From contig CALLZQ010000277.1 of NCBI GenBank assembly GCA_937858255.1, positions 1 through 9,050 on the forward strand: a stretch of 9,050 bases of DNA, given 5' to 3'. Shown one piece after another: positions 1 through 7,050 of the stretch. The translations under genes and the position numbers were made by a program. The stretch comes from an uncultured Tabrizicola sp. (GTDB lineage Bacteria; Pseudomonadota; Alphaproteobacteria; Rhodobacterales; Rhodobacteraceae). The stretch's first letter is position 1. Each line of letters begins with the position of its first letter. Below the pieces are notes generated by a model that was given only the letters and a program-made list of their open reading frames with translations, ran no database searches and was not told the DNA's origin.

Positions 1-994
1 ATTCCATCGCCTCTTCAATCCCGACGCGCCCGCCCAGACCCTGCGACAGAAACCACCCCAGATTGGCCACAGAACAGGGCGATCCTTCGGCCACCAGCCG
101 CGCCGCGCCATCCCGATACACCATGTTGAGGATCGGCCACTCACCCACCGGCGGTACAGAAGTCTCAAGCGCGTTGATGGCCCATGTGCCGGCGATCATG
201 ACCAGATAATCGCCGCCGATCGCGCCGGCGGCCAGCGCACAGGCAGCCACATCCATCATGCCGCCAGCAACCGGCAGGCCAGCCGGCAATCCGGTCTCGG
301 CCGAGGCGCGGGCCGAGACCTTGCCGGCAATGCCGCCACTGGGCCGGATTGGCGGCAAAAGTCGCGCAAGCTCTGGGTGGCCCAGCTCTGCCAGCAGATC
401 ATGGGCATAACCGCCACCATCGGCCCGCACCAGCCCGCCACCGCTGACATCGGTCGGATCGCTTGCCGCCTCTCCGGTCAGCCGCATCCGCAGATAATCC
501 TTGCAGGACAAGGCCCAGTGGCTGCGCGCCATCACCTGCGGCTCATTCATCGCAAGAGCCGCGAGTTGCATCATCGTCTGCCCACCCCAGAGCCGCGCCC
601 CGCAGATCGCAGCCAGCCGGTCGGCCTCACCCGCCGCCACCAGAGCCTGTACCAGCGGGTCGGCCCGATGATCGACCGAGACGATGCCGGGGCGCGTTGG
701 CCCTCCCTCGGCATCGGTCAAGAACAGGCCGTTACCAAAGCCGGTACAACCAACCGCCACCAGCCGCGCGGCACGCCCGGTATCCACCAAAGACCGGATC
801 GCCCGTGCGATCGCCGCCCAAAAGGCCAGTCCATCGCGTTCAACCCAGCCATTCGGGTGATATTCTGTCGCAACCTCGGCAAGGGCCGATGCCTCAATAC
901 CGCCCTGTGCGTCGAACAATGCCAGCTTGACCGCTGTTCCACCGGCATCAATGGCCAGAAACAAAGGGGTATCGCCCTGGGTCACGCGGGTCAT
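1..994 (-). CDS. FGGY-family carbohydrate kinase (L-xylulose/polyol kinase-like), 3' end missing
   Basis: ATP-dependent cytoplasmic sugar or polyol kinase. The first 331 residues are present; FGGY kinases usually run to about 500, so the C-terminal part lies beyond the left edge. Seen: N-terminal phosphate-binding loop DAGGT (16-20); GWVERD (49-54); a CKDYLRMRLTGE segment (164-175) typical of the family; GGMMDVAA (244-251) with the expected catalytic base Asp248; second phosphate motif AGTWAIN (268-274). The GTW form in place of the usual GTS, and the general layout, recall E. coli LyxK (L-xylulose kinase) more than glycerol kinase. The ATG at 994 overlaps the dehydrogenase stop (ATGA), with a GAGGG Shine-Dalgarno about 5 bases upstream, so the pair is probably translationally coupled. 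Family assignment is firm. The substrate is not known; erythritol, another tetritol or pentitol, or a ketopentose are all possible. Confidence 0.9.
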   Translation of the reverse strand, partial: MTRVTQGDTPLFLAIDAGGTAVKLALFDAQGGIEASALAEVATEYHPNGWVERDGLAFWAAIARAIRSLVDTGRAARLVAVGCTGFGNGLFLTDAEGGPTRPGIVSVDHRADPLVQALVAAGEADRLAAICGARLWGGQTMMQLAALAMNEPQVMARSHWALSCKDYLRMRLTGEAASDPTDVSGGGLVRADGGGYAHDLLAELGHPELARLLPPIRPSGGIAGKVSARASAETGLPAGLPVAGGMMDVAACALAAGAIGGDYLVMIAGTWAINALETSVPPVGEWPILNMVYRDGAARLVAEGSPCSVANLGWFLSQGLGGRVGIEEAME

Positions 995-2664
995 GGCATC
1001 CCTCGCTGTTGCTGGAACCCGAGTATTCGCGGATCGCCCAGGGCAAGGTCCAATTCGCGCTGAATCCAGATTTCGTCCTGCCCCAGTGGCCCGGCCATCG
1101 CTTGCGCCACCTGGCGCAGACCGGCAAGGGTCAGCGCCCCCGTGGCGACAAGATTGCTTCGCCGCAGCACCAGATCTTCCAGCCGCTGCGCCATCCGGTT
1201 CTGGACAAGCCAGGCGATTTCCGCCGCGGAATAGCTCTGCGGCAGATCTGGCAGCGGCACATCCCTGCCGGCGCAGGCCAAGGCAGCTTTTCCCGCCGCC
1301 GCACCATAGCGCGCGACAAGCTGCGCCGCCCTTATCTGGGGGATCTGGCAATCGGCGGCAATCTGTTCGGCCAGTGCCGGCACCGGATAGCGGCGCGCGG
1401 CCGTCGTGATACGGCGCGGCTGACCCAAGAGCACCAGCACCCGGTCGGCAGCGCCCTCGGCAAAAGAGCGGAAGGTTGTCCATTTCCCGCCGACCAGTGA
1501 AAGCACCGGCACCGCGCCCGCCCGCCCCTCAACCAACGCATGATCCCGGGCCGCCTGGGGGGTACTGCCGCCGCCCGCCTGCAACGGGCGAATGCCGGTC
1601 GTCGCGGCCACGATATGCCGCCGCTCAACCCTCACACCCTCGAAAAGCCGCGAGAGCGCCCCGAGCAGATAGTCCACCTCGGCTTCGGCAACCCGCTTGT
1701 CCTGCGGATCGCTGGTTTCAACCTCGGTCGTGCCCATCAGGATGCAGTCACCAACCGGCAGGCAGATCACCATGCGCCCGCCGCCATCATCGAAATAGAA
1801 TGCCCGGCCCGCCATGCGGCGCGACACCTCGGGCTGTTGCAACAACAGATGCGCGCCTTTGACCCCCCGCACCAAAGTGCCCTCCAGACCCAGCGCCGCA
1901 TTGACCCGGTCAATCCCTGCGCCGGCGGCATTGACGATGACCCGCGGCGACAGGGACAGGCTTTGCCCGGTCACATTATCCGTCAGCGCGATGCGGCCCG
2001 GCGCCTCGGCCCGCCAGTTGACATGGTTCAGCGCCACGGCATCGGGTTCGGCCAGCGCCTCATCCAGCATATCGAGGACTAGGGCTTCGGGGCTGAGAAT
2101 CTGGCCATCATAATAGGACACCACCGCCCGGATCTGACCGGCCAGCCCCAGCCGTGCCGCCTGGGTCCGCGACCAGAGGCGATGTGAGGGCAGGGCGCGC
2201 CGCGCCGCGCCAAAGCGCTCATAGATCATCAGCGCCCCGCCAAGCGCCGCAAGACTCAGCGGCCCCGGCCGGCGCGACAGCCCCATGAAGCGTAACCCGG
2301 CGGAAATCAGCCCCCTCAGGCGATACTGTAGCGGGACGACGATTTCCAAGGGATGCACCCAATGCGGCGCATCATGCAGCAACATGTTCCGTTCGCGCGC
2401 TGCCTCGGCCACCAGCCGGAACTCACGACCCTCAAGATAACGCAGGCCGCCATGGGCCATCCGGCTTGATGCGCTGCTGGCCCCGCCACAGAAATCCCCC
2501 TGATCGACGAGGGCGACCCGCAGCCCGTTCAATGCCAGATCGCGCAGCACCGCAACGCCATTCACCCCGCCGCCGATGATCAGCACATCGACCTCAGTCA
2601 TCGCCGCGAGGCGCTGCCAATTCTCGGCGCGCCGGTCCTGCTGAAGAGAGAGGTGATGATTCAC
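991..2664 (-). CDS. GlpD-like FAD-dependent polyol-phosphate (glycerol-3-phosphate-type) dehydrogenase
   Basis: A 557-residue flavoprotein of the GlpD/EryB group, which oxidises a polyol phosphate and passes electrons to quinone at the inner membrane. Seen: FAD Rossmann motif VLIIGGGVNG (27-36); SSRMAHGGLRYLE (66-78), whose Arg75 aligns with a phosphate-binding Arg of E. coli GlpD; EFRLVAEA (81-88), very close to GlpD; TTGIRPL (355-361) with the second expected phosphate-binding Arg (358); GGKWTTFRSFAEGAAD (392-407); and a DAO_C-like C-terminus from about 425. The GTG start at 2664 is the most upstream possible start in this frame (in-frame TGA further up) and retains the RAENWQRLA stretch common before the Rossmann fold. 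It has no good Shine-Dalgarno, and Met22 at 2601 is the alternative. The four-base overlap with the downstream kinase suggests a shared pathway, favouring a polyol phosphate other than glycerol-3-phosphate, but GlpD itself cannot be excluded. Confidence 0.92.
   Translation of the reverse strand: MNHHLSLQQDRRAENWQRLAAMTEVDVLIIGGGVNGVAVLRDLALNGLRVALVDQGDFCGGASSASSRMAHGGLRYLEGREFRLVAEAARERNMLLHDAPHWVHPLEIVVPLQYRLRGLISAGLRFMGLSRRPGPLSLAALGGALMIYERFGAARRALPSHRLWSRTQAARLGLAGQIRAVVSYYDGQILSPEALVLDMLDEALAEPDAVALNHVNWRAEAPGRIALTDNVTGQSLSLSPRVIVNAAGAGIDRVNAALGLEGTLVRGVKGAHLLLQQPEVSRRMAGRAFYFDDGGGRMVICLPVGDCILMGTTEVETSDPQDKRVAEAEVDYLLGALSRLFEGVRVERRHIVAATTGIRPLQAGGGSTPQAARDHALVEGRAGAVPVLSLVGGKWTTFRSFAEGAADRVLVLLGQPRRITTAARRYPVPALAEQIAADCQIPQIRAAQLVARYGAAAGKAALACAGRDVPLPDLPQSYSAAEIAWLVQNRMAQRLEDLVLRRSNLVATGALTLAGLRQVAQAMAGPLGQDEIWIQRELDLALGDPRILGFQQQRGMP
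1000..1004 (-). promoter_or_regulatory. Ribosome binding site of the FGGY kinase
   Basis: GAGGG on the minus strand, inside the last codons of the dehydrogenase gene and about 5 bases before the kinase ATG at 994. It fixes the kinase start and supports coupled translation through the ATGA stop/start overlap. Confidence 0.6.
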
Positions 2665-2695
2665 GAGCGCCGCCCAAATCTTGATGACACGGGCG

Positions 2696-2725
2696 ATACT
2701 GATCAGGAGTCATTACTTATGTCAA
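2696..2725 (-). promoter_or_regulatory. Possible promoter of the dehydrogenase-kinase operon
   Basis: On the minus strand a perfect TTGACA (2725-2720) is followed after 18 bases by CAGTAT (2701-2696), a weak -10 (3 of 6 matches). Transcription would start near 2689, leaving a leader of about 25 bases before the GTG at 2664. An 8-base palindrome CTGATCAG (2699-2706) overlaps the -10 and could be part of an operator. The -35 is seen directly; promoter function is inferred. The element lies downstream of the maeB terminator, so the cassette looks independently transcribed. Confidence 0.35.
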
Positions 2726-2772
2726 TCGTGCATTACAAAGGAAAAGGTCGTAGATGCGGCTGCGGAAAGAAA

Positions 2773-2796
2773 AAGGGGCGCCACAGGGCGCCCCTT
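2773..2796 (-). terminator. Intrinsic terminator of maeB
   Basis: A perfect 10-bp inverted repeat (2773-2782 with 2787-2796; core GGGGCGCC/GGCGCCCC) encloses a 4-base loop. Read on the minus strand it is followed by TTTTTCTTT, a proper U-tract. It begins 26 bases after the maeB stop codon. The plus-strand tail (TTGCAAC) is poor, so it acts mainly on minus-strand transcripts. Confidence 0.87.
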
Positions 2797-2822
2797 GCAA
2801 CAGGCCCGGATATTTCCCGATG

Positions 2823-5084
2823 TCAGCCCACCTTGCAGGCCGCCATGACCGCCATGTTGAGGATGTCATTCACGGTCGAATTGGTCGAACAGATCTGGAT
2901 CGGCTTGGTCACGCCCGTCAGGATCGGCCCGATGACGGTTGCACCGGCCATTTCCTGCATCAGCTTGACCGAGATCGAGGCCGAATGCCGCGCCGGGACC
3001 ACCAGAATATTCGCCGGGCCGCTAAGACGGCAGAACGGATAGCTGCGCCGCATCAGATCATGGTTCAGCGCGACATCCACGGTCATTTCGCCATCATACT
3101 CGAAATCGACACGCATCTGATCGAGCACTTGCGGCGCACGATGCATTTTGGTCGCCCGCTCGCTGACCGGATAGCCAAAGGTGGAAAAGCTGACAAAGGC
3201 CACGCGCGGTTCAATCCCCAGACTGCGGGCAACACCGGCCGAGCGGATGGCGATGGTCGCCAGATCCTCTGGCTCGGGCCATTCCTGTACTAATGTGTCG
3301 GAAATCAGCACGATCCGGCCTTTGTGCAGCAGGGCGGTTACCCCCACGGCCCCATCTGCGGCGCGGGCGTCGAAGACATGGTTGATCAGCGACAGCACAT
3401 GCGCCGATTTGCGGGTAGCACCAGTCACAAGGCCATCGCCATGCCCATGTTGCAGCATCAACGCCGAAAAGACATGGCGGTCACGGGCCGCGAGGCGGTG
3501 GATATCTTCGCGGTCATGGCCCTGCCGTTGCAGGCGCTGATAGAGAAAATCCTTGTACTGATCGAGATGGCGGCTGTTGGCGGCATTCACCACCTCCAGC
3601 TCGCGCACCGCATCGCCAAGACCCGAGGCCTCGAGCTTTTCGCGCACATCCGACTCGCGTCCCACGACCAGTGCCTTGCCCAGACCCGCGCGCTGATAAG
3701 CGACGGCGGCGCGCAGCACGCGCGGCTCATCCCCCTCGGCAAAGATCATCCGGGCCTGCGCCTGACGGGCCCGGGCATGGATGCCTTGCAGAATGCTGGC
3801 CGTCGGGTCCATGCGCGATTTCAGCGTCTGCTCATAGGCGCGCAGGTCGATGATCGGACGACGGGCGACGCCGGTATCCATCCCGGCCTTGGCCACCGCC
3901 GGCGGGATCACATGGATCAGGCGGGGATCAAAGGGCGTCGGGATGATGTAATCGCGCCCGAAAGAGAGCTTGCGGCCATAGGCCATCGCCACCTCATCCG
4001 GCACATCCTCACGCGCCAGTTTGGCCAGCGCGTTGGCGCAGGCGATCTTCATTTCATCATTGATCGCCCGGGCATGGATATCCAGCGCCCCGCGGAAGAG
4101 ATAGGGAAAGCCAAGGACGTTGTTCACCTGATTGGGGTAATCTGAGCGGCCCGTCGCAACGATGGCATCGGGGCGCACCGCGTGCGCCTCTTCGGGTGTA
4201 ATCTCGGGATCCGGGTTGGCCATCGCGAAAATCACCGGGTTTTCTGCCATGTTAGAGACCATTTCCGGCGTTACAGCCCCTTTGGCAGACACACCGAGGA
4301 AGACATCCGCGCCCCTCATAGCCTCTTCCAGCGTGCGCAGATCCGTACGCGCGGCATGGGCCGATTTCCACTGGTTCATGCCCTCGGTGCGGCCCTGATA
4401 GATCACGCCCTTGGTGTCGCACATGATGCAGTTGTCATGGCGCGCACCCATGGATTTCAAGAGTTCGAGGCAGGCGATACCCGCCGCCCCGGCCCCGTTC
4501 AGAACAATCCGGCAATCCTCGATTTTCTTGCCCGACAGTTCGAGCGCGTTGATCAGGCCGGCGGCGCAGATCACCGCCGTGCCATGCTGATCGTCATGGA
4601 ACACCGGAATGTCCATGATCTCTTTCAGCCGCTGCTCGATGATGAAACACTCGGGCGCCTTGATGTCCTCAAGATTGATGCCGCCAAAGGTCGGACCCAT
4701 CAGGCTGACCGCCTTGATGATTTCATCGGGATCTTCAGTATCAAGTTCGATGTCGATGGCATTCACATCGGCGAAACGCTTGAAGAGCACCGCCTTGCCC
4801 TCCATCACCGGCTTGGAGGCCAGCGCCCCCAGATTGCCAAGGCCCAGAATGGCCGTGCCATTCGAGATGACGGCGACCATGTTGCCCTTGACCGTATAAT
4901 CATAGGCCGTCGAGGGATTGTCGGCGATGGCCTGCACCGGCACCGCAACGCCCGGCGAGTAGGCCAGCGACAAATCGCGCTGGGTCGCCATCGGGGTCGA
5001 GGCCACGACGTCATATTTGCCGGGGCGGGGTTCAAGGTGATAGGCAAGCGCCTCTTCGGGCGTCACGCGAGTTCTGGAGGACAT
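2823..5084 (-). CDS. maeB: NADP-dependent malic enzyme with C-terminal phosphotransacetylase-like domain
   Basis: Converts malate to pyruvate and CO2 with reduction of NAD(P)+, supplying pyruvate and NADPH during growth on C4 acids or acetate. The protein has 753 residues, the usual size for MaeB. Malic-enzyme half (about 1-425): SPGVA (43-47), KPVMEGKAVLFKRFA (91-105) with the expected catalytic Lys97, VFHDDQHGTA (161-170) with metal-binding acids, Rossmann motif GAGAAG (197-202), and ANPDPE (289-294). The C-terminal half (about 430-753) resembles phosphotransacetylase; in characterised MaeB proteins it is regulatory, sensing acetyl-CoA, rather than catalytic. The frame stays open to 5243, but ATG 5084 (MSSRTRVTPEEAL) is chosen because similarity begins there, an AAGGA ribosome site lies 12 bases upstream, and the upstream codons do not look protein-like. 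The gene ends in its own terminator. NADP rather than NAD preference is inferred from the family. Confidence 0.96.
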   Translation of the reverse strand: MSSRTRVTPEEALAYHLEPRPGKYDVVASTPMATQRDLSLAYSPGVAVPVQAIADNPSTAYDYTVKGNMVAVISNGTAILGLGNLGALASKPVMEGKAVLFKRFADVNAIDIELDTEDPDEIIKAVSLMGPTFGGINLEDIKAPECFIIEQRLKEIMDIPVFHDDQHGTAVICAAGLINALELSGKKIEDCRIVLNGAGAAGIACLELLKSMGARHDNCIMCDTKGVIYQGRTEGMNQWKSAHAARTDLRTLEEAMRGADVFLGVSAKGAVTPEMVSNMAENPVIFAMANPDPEITPEEAHAVRPDAIVATGRSDYPNQVNNVLGFPYLFRGALDIHARAINDEMKIACANALAKLAREDVPDEVAMAYGRKLSFGRDYIIPTPFDPRLIHVIPPAVAKAGMDTGVARRPIIDLRAYEQTLKSRMDPTASILQGIHARARQAQARMIFAEGDEPRVLRAAVAYQRAGLGKALVVGRESDVREKLEASGLGDAVRELEVVNAANSRHLDQYKDFLYQRLQRQGHDREDIHRLAARDRHVFSALMLQHGHGDGLVTGATRKSAHVLSLINHVFDARAADGAVGVTALLHKGRIVLISDTLVQEWPEPEDLATIAIRSAGVARSLGIEPRVAFVSFSTFGYPVSERATKMHRAPQVLDQMRVDFEYDGEMTVDVALNHDLMRRSYPFCRLSGPANILVVPARHSASISVKLMQEMAGATVIGPILTGVTKPIQICSTNSTVNDILNMAVMAACKVG

Positions 5085-5096
5085 GGGCCAATATGT

Positions 5097-5101
5097 TCCT
5101 T
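5097..5101 (-). promoter_or_regulatory. maeB: Ribosome binding site of maeB
   Basis: AAGGA on the minus strand, 12 bases before ATG 5084. The spacing is slightly long, but it supports 5084 over the upstream in-frame ATG at 5243, which lies inside the glycosyltransferase gene. Confidence 0.5.
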
Positions 5102-5117
5102 CGGGGTTTCGGCAACC

Positions 5118-5146
5118 CTCATAGCGGCCCCGACCCTTTGGCACAA
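5118..5146 (-). promoter_or_regulatory. Weak candidate promoter of maeB
   Basis: In the 88-bp gap after the glycosyltransferase stop, the minus strand reads TTGTGC (5146-5141), a 17-base spacer, then TATGAG (5123-5118). Matches to consensus are 3 of 6 and 4 of 6. No terminator was found between the two genes, so maeB could also be reached by read-through from the glycosyltransferase. Low confidence. Confidence 0.22.
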
Positions 5147-5172
5147 TGCGACGTTGCGGGCTCTTTATGCGG

Positions 5173-6903
5173 TTAAAGCAACTCGCGGATCCATGGCCGG
5201 TCACGCCCGAGGTCGAGACAGCGTTCAGGAAACAGTTCCGCAAGCAGGTTGACGGCCCAAGCCAACACCTCGGTCTTGCCCAATTTGCGGGCGCACCAGA
5301 TCAGTTGAACCAGCGTATGCCAGCGCGATGTGTCGGCCTGCCACGCCTCGGTAAGCGCGACAAGTTCCGCATGCGGTGCACCCAGCCCCTTGTGAATCTC
5401 GGCCAGGGCCAACAGCAGATCTGCCTGCCCGCGTGCCAGTTCGCGATGAGCCTCGAACAGGCCAAGGGCTCTGTCCGGCTGACCTGTCCGTACCAGTTGC
5501 TGCAACAGCCGCGACAAATCTTCGGCCCGCGCAAGCCTTGGGAAATGCCCAAGCGAAGCCGCGACGAAGGCCAGAACCTCACCCAGCCCCCGCCTGCCCA
5601 GTGCGACCGGCACGATACCATCCGCCGCAAAGGCGGGATCGCTCGTTGGGTCGTCTTTCTTGTAATCGGCGAAAAAGCTGACGTAGCGACAGCCTGACAC
5701 CATCGCCAGCGGCCAGAAATCGCCCCAGCGAAACACCGCCGTCTGCAACGTGCCCAACTCGATCACCAGCGCATCCGGGTTGGCGAAAATCATATTGGCA
5801 AAACCTGCCCCATGGGGCGAAATCATCACCTCGGCATGGGCCATCAATGCGATCTGGTCGAGCGGGGAAAGATCCTCAAAGGCAATCTGGGCAAAGCCGA
5901 AGGCGGCCAGAAACTCCAGCAGCTTGTCCTCTCCCTCCATCGCGCGGTCGCGCGAGGCGCCGGGTTTTCGGCCGACATAAAAGCGGCGGGGCAGTTGGCT
6001 CGCGTCATATTCTCTGATCGCGGCAAGCGCATGTTCCCGCAACTTTACCAGACTGCTGTCGATACTGTTCATCGACAGGACCGCCTGAGAAGAGCGCGTC
6101 GCCTCTGCGCCTTTCCACATCTCATCCGAAGGGGCCAGCGCATCGAGCGGGGCCGTTACCTCTGGCGGCAGATGATAGTAGCTGTTGAAGAAGTTATATG
6201 CCGTCAGCACCTGCGCATATTCCTTTGGCGCCCGTTCAAGCACGATCCGCCCCCTGAAATGCGGGAACAGCGCCTCGACAAAGGCGAGGACAAAGGGGCG
6301 GGTCTTGTCCTCGGCATTCGGGAAATGAATGTAGATCCTGCCCTCGAAATCGATACTGTCGAGCAGGCAGATATGGCAAAGGGTTTCCGTCACGAAATGG
6401 TAGAAATTGAATGTGTTGCGGCATTCGATGGCGAAATCGACCCCCGGGGGCAGCGGCCGCGTCAGCAATGGCAGATCTTCCAGCCGGTTGGTTGACTGGC
6501 GTTCGCTGAAATAGCGCACAAGGCGCGACTCGGGGTTGTCGGCGGCCTCTTCATTTTCCCAGCAATAACGATTCAGAAGCCTGATCCCTGACGCCCCGTT
6601 CAGCAGGCATTTCCCCCCGACCATGGCAAAGGACTTGCGATAGCTGGCCCCCTCCAGCAATACCAGCGCGGTCTTGAACTCGACCCCTTTGCGAAAGGTC
6701 TTGTGGTGGCGGGTTTGCCTGATGAAACGTTCTGTCCGTAGGCGGATATTATCATGCTCTGACGCGGCAAAGCCCTCGATACGGCCGGGCGGTCGCGCCC
6801 GCCAGACAAAGGCGGGTGGCTCCAGAAAAAACATGCCGCTGTCGCTGGCCGGATCGAAGAACAGGTCTTCGGGCGCCAGGCTGAAGTCGATCTTGTTGCG
6901 CAA
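5173..6903 (-). CDS. Family 61 glycosyltransferase (DUF563) with helical C-terminal extension
   Basis: Probably transfers a sugar in capsule, exopolysaccharide or other glycan synthesis; donor and acceptor are unknown. From the chosen start it has 576 residues. Seen: NTFNFYHFVTE (163-173), the GT61 histidine motif; RRFYVGRKPGASR (306-318); and ISPHGAGFANMIFANPDALVIEL (361-383), the family hallmark. Residues 458-576 form an extra Leu/Ala-rich helical, TPR-like region (AEDLSRLLQQLVRTGQPDRA). No signal peptide or membrane segment was noticed, so a cytoplasmic enzyme is likely. The start is uncertain: the frame is open to a GTG at 7032, but codons between 6904 and 7032 include many that are rare here (AGA, ACA, CCT, GGA) and a candidate promoter lies inside that stretch, so TTG 6903 is preferred; ATG 6834 is a further option. 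It is followed by maeB after 88 bp and is divergent from mutS. Confidence 0.85.
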   Translation of the reverse strand: MRNKIDFSLAPEDLFFDPASDSGMFFLEPPAFVWRARPPGRIEGFAASEHDNIRLRTERFIRQTRHHKTFRKGVEFKTALVLLEGASYRKSFAMVGGKCLLNGASGIRLLNRYCWENEEAADNPESRLVRYFSERQSTNRLEDLPLLTRPLPPGVDFAIECRNTFNFYHFVTETLCHICLLDSIDFEGRIYIHFPNAEDKTRPFVLAFVEALFPHFRGRIVLERAPKEYAQVLTAYNFFNSYYHLPPEVTAPLDALAPSDEMWKGAEATRSSQAVLSMNSIDSSLVKLREHALAAIREYDASQLPRRFYVGRKPGASRDRAMEGEDKLLEFLAAFGFAQIAFEDLSPLDQIALMAHAEVMISPHGAGFANMIFANPDALVIELGTLQTAVFRWGDFWPLAMVSGCRYVSFFADYKKDDPTSDPAFAADGIVPVALGRRGLGEVLAFVAASLGHFPRLARAEDLSRLLQQLVRTGQPDRALGLFEAHRELARGQADLLLALAEIHKGLGAPHAELVALTEAWQADTSRWHTLVQLIWCARKLGKTEVLAWAVNLLAELFPERCLDLGRDRPWIRELL

Positions 6904-6949
6904 CGCCCCGAATGCCCCCCAAGGACGAAATTCCCGGCCATATCTACCA

Positions 6950-6978
6950 ATTGTAGGAGGTGTCTTTGACCGGGTCCA
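6950..6978 (-). promoter_or_regulatory. Candidate promoter of the glycosyltransferase gene
   Basis: The minus strand shows TGGACC (6978-6973; 4 of 6), a 17-base spacer, and TACAAT (6955-6950; 5 of 6). Transcription would begin near 6943, leaving about 40 bases before TTG 6903. If correct, it rules out the GTG at 7032 as the start codon. The short inverted repeat CTAC/GTAG (6944-6947, 6953-6956) sits on the -10. Confidence 0.4.
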
Positions 6979-7038
6979 CCATCCCGAGGGGGCTTTCGCA
7001 TGGGCGGGGGCTTTTGTAGGGTTCGGGACCACAGTTGC

Positions 7039-7044
7039 GAGGGG
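7039..7044 (+). promoter_or_regulatory. mutS: Ribosome binding site of mutS
   Basis: GAGGGG lies 6 bases before GTG 7051, good spacing. It directly abuts ATG 7045, too close for that codon to be the start, so it decides in favour of GTG 7051. A second purine run, GAGGGGG (6986-6992), precedes in-frame ATG 7000 by 7 bases and leaves a longer form possible. Confidence 0.55.
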
Positions 7045-7050
7045 ATGGGT

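Larger units (their letters stand above)
6904..7050. other. Divergent intergenic region between glycosyltransferase and mutS
   Basis: A 147-bp control region. It holds the candidate minus-strand promoter (6950-6978), a plus-strand AGGAGG (6955-6960) ahead of a 17-codon TTG frame, a direct repeat of GGGGGCTTT (6988-6996 and 7006-7014, 18 bases apart), and the mutS ribosome site. No convincing plus-strand -35/-10 pair for mutS was found: TTGACC at 6966-6971 has no good -10 at a proper distance. Confidence 0.5.

Noticed and set aside
377..1063. Plus-strand open frame (228 codons) opposite the FGGY kinase
   Set aside because: Antisense to a gene with intact family motifs; low-complexity Arg/Pro/His translation with no ribosome site.
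2823..3795. Separate phosphotransacetylase (pta) gene
   Set aside because: The similarity is continuous in frame with the malic enzyme half, and this fusion is the normal MaeB architecture.
5104..5118. Hairpin GGGTT/AACCC in the gap between the glycosyltransferase and maeB as a terminator
   Set aside because: The stem is only 5 bp and neither strand has a following T-run; it also lies next to the maeB ribosome site.
4182..5252. Long plus-strand open frame (356 codons) opposite maeB
   Set aside because: It lies antisense to the clear malic enzyme frame, has an Arg/His/Gly-rich composition with no recognisable motif, and is explained by the codon bias of the GC-rich opposite strand.
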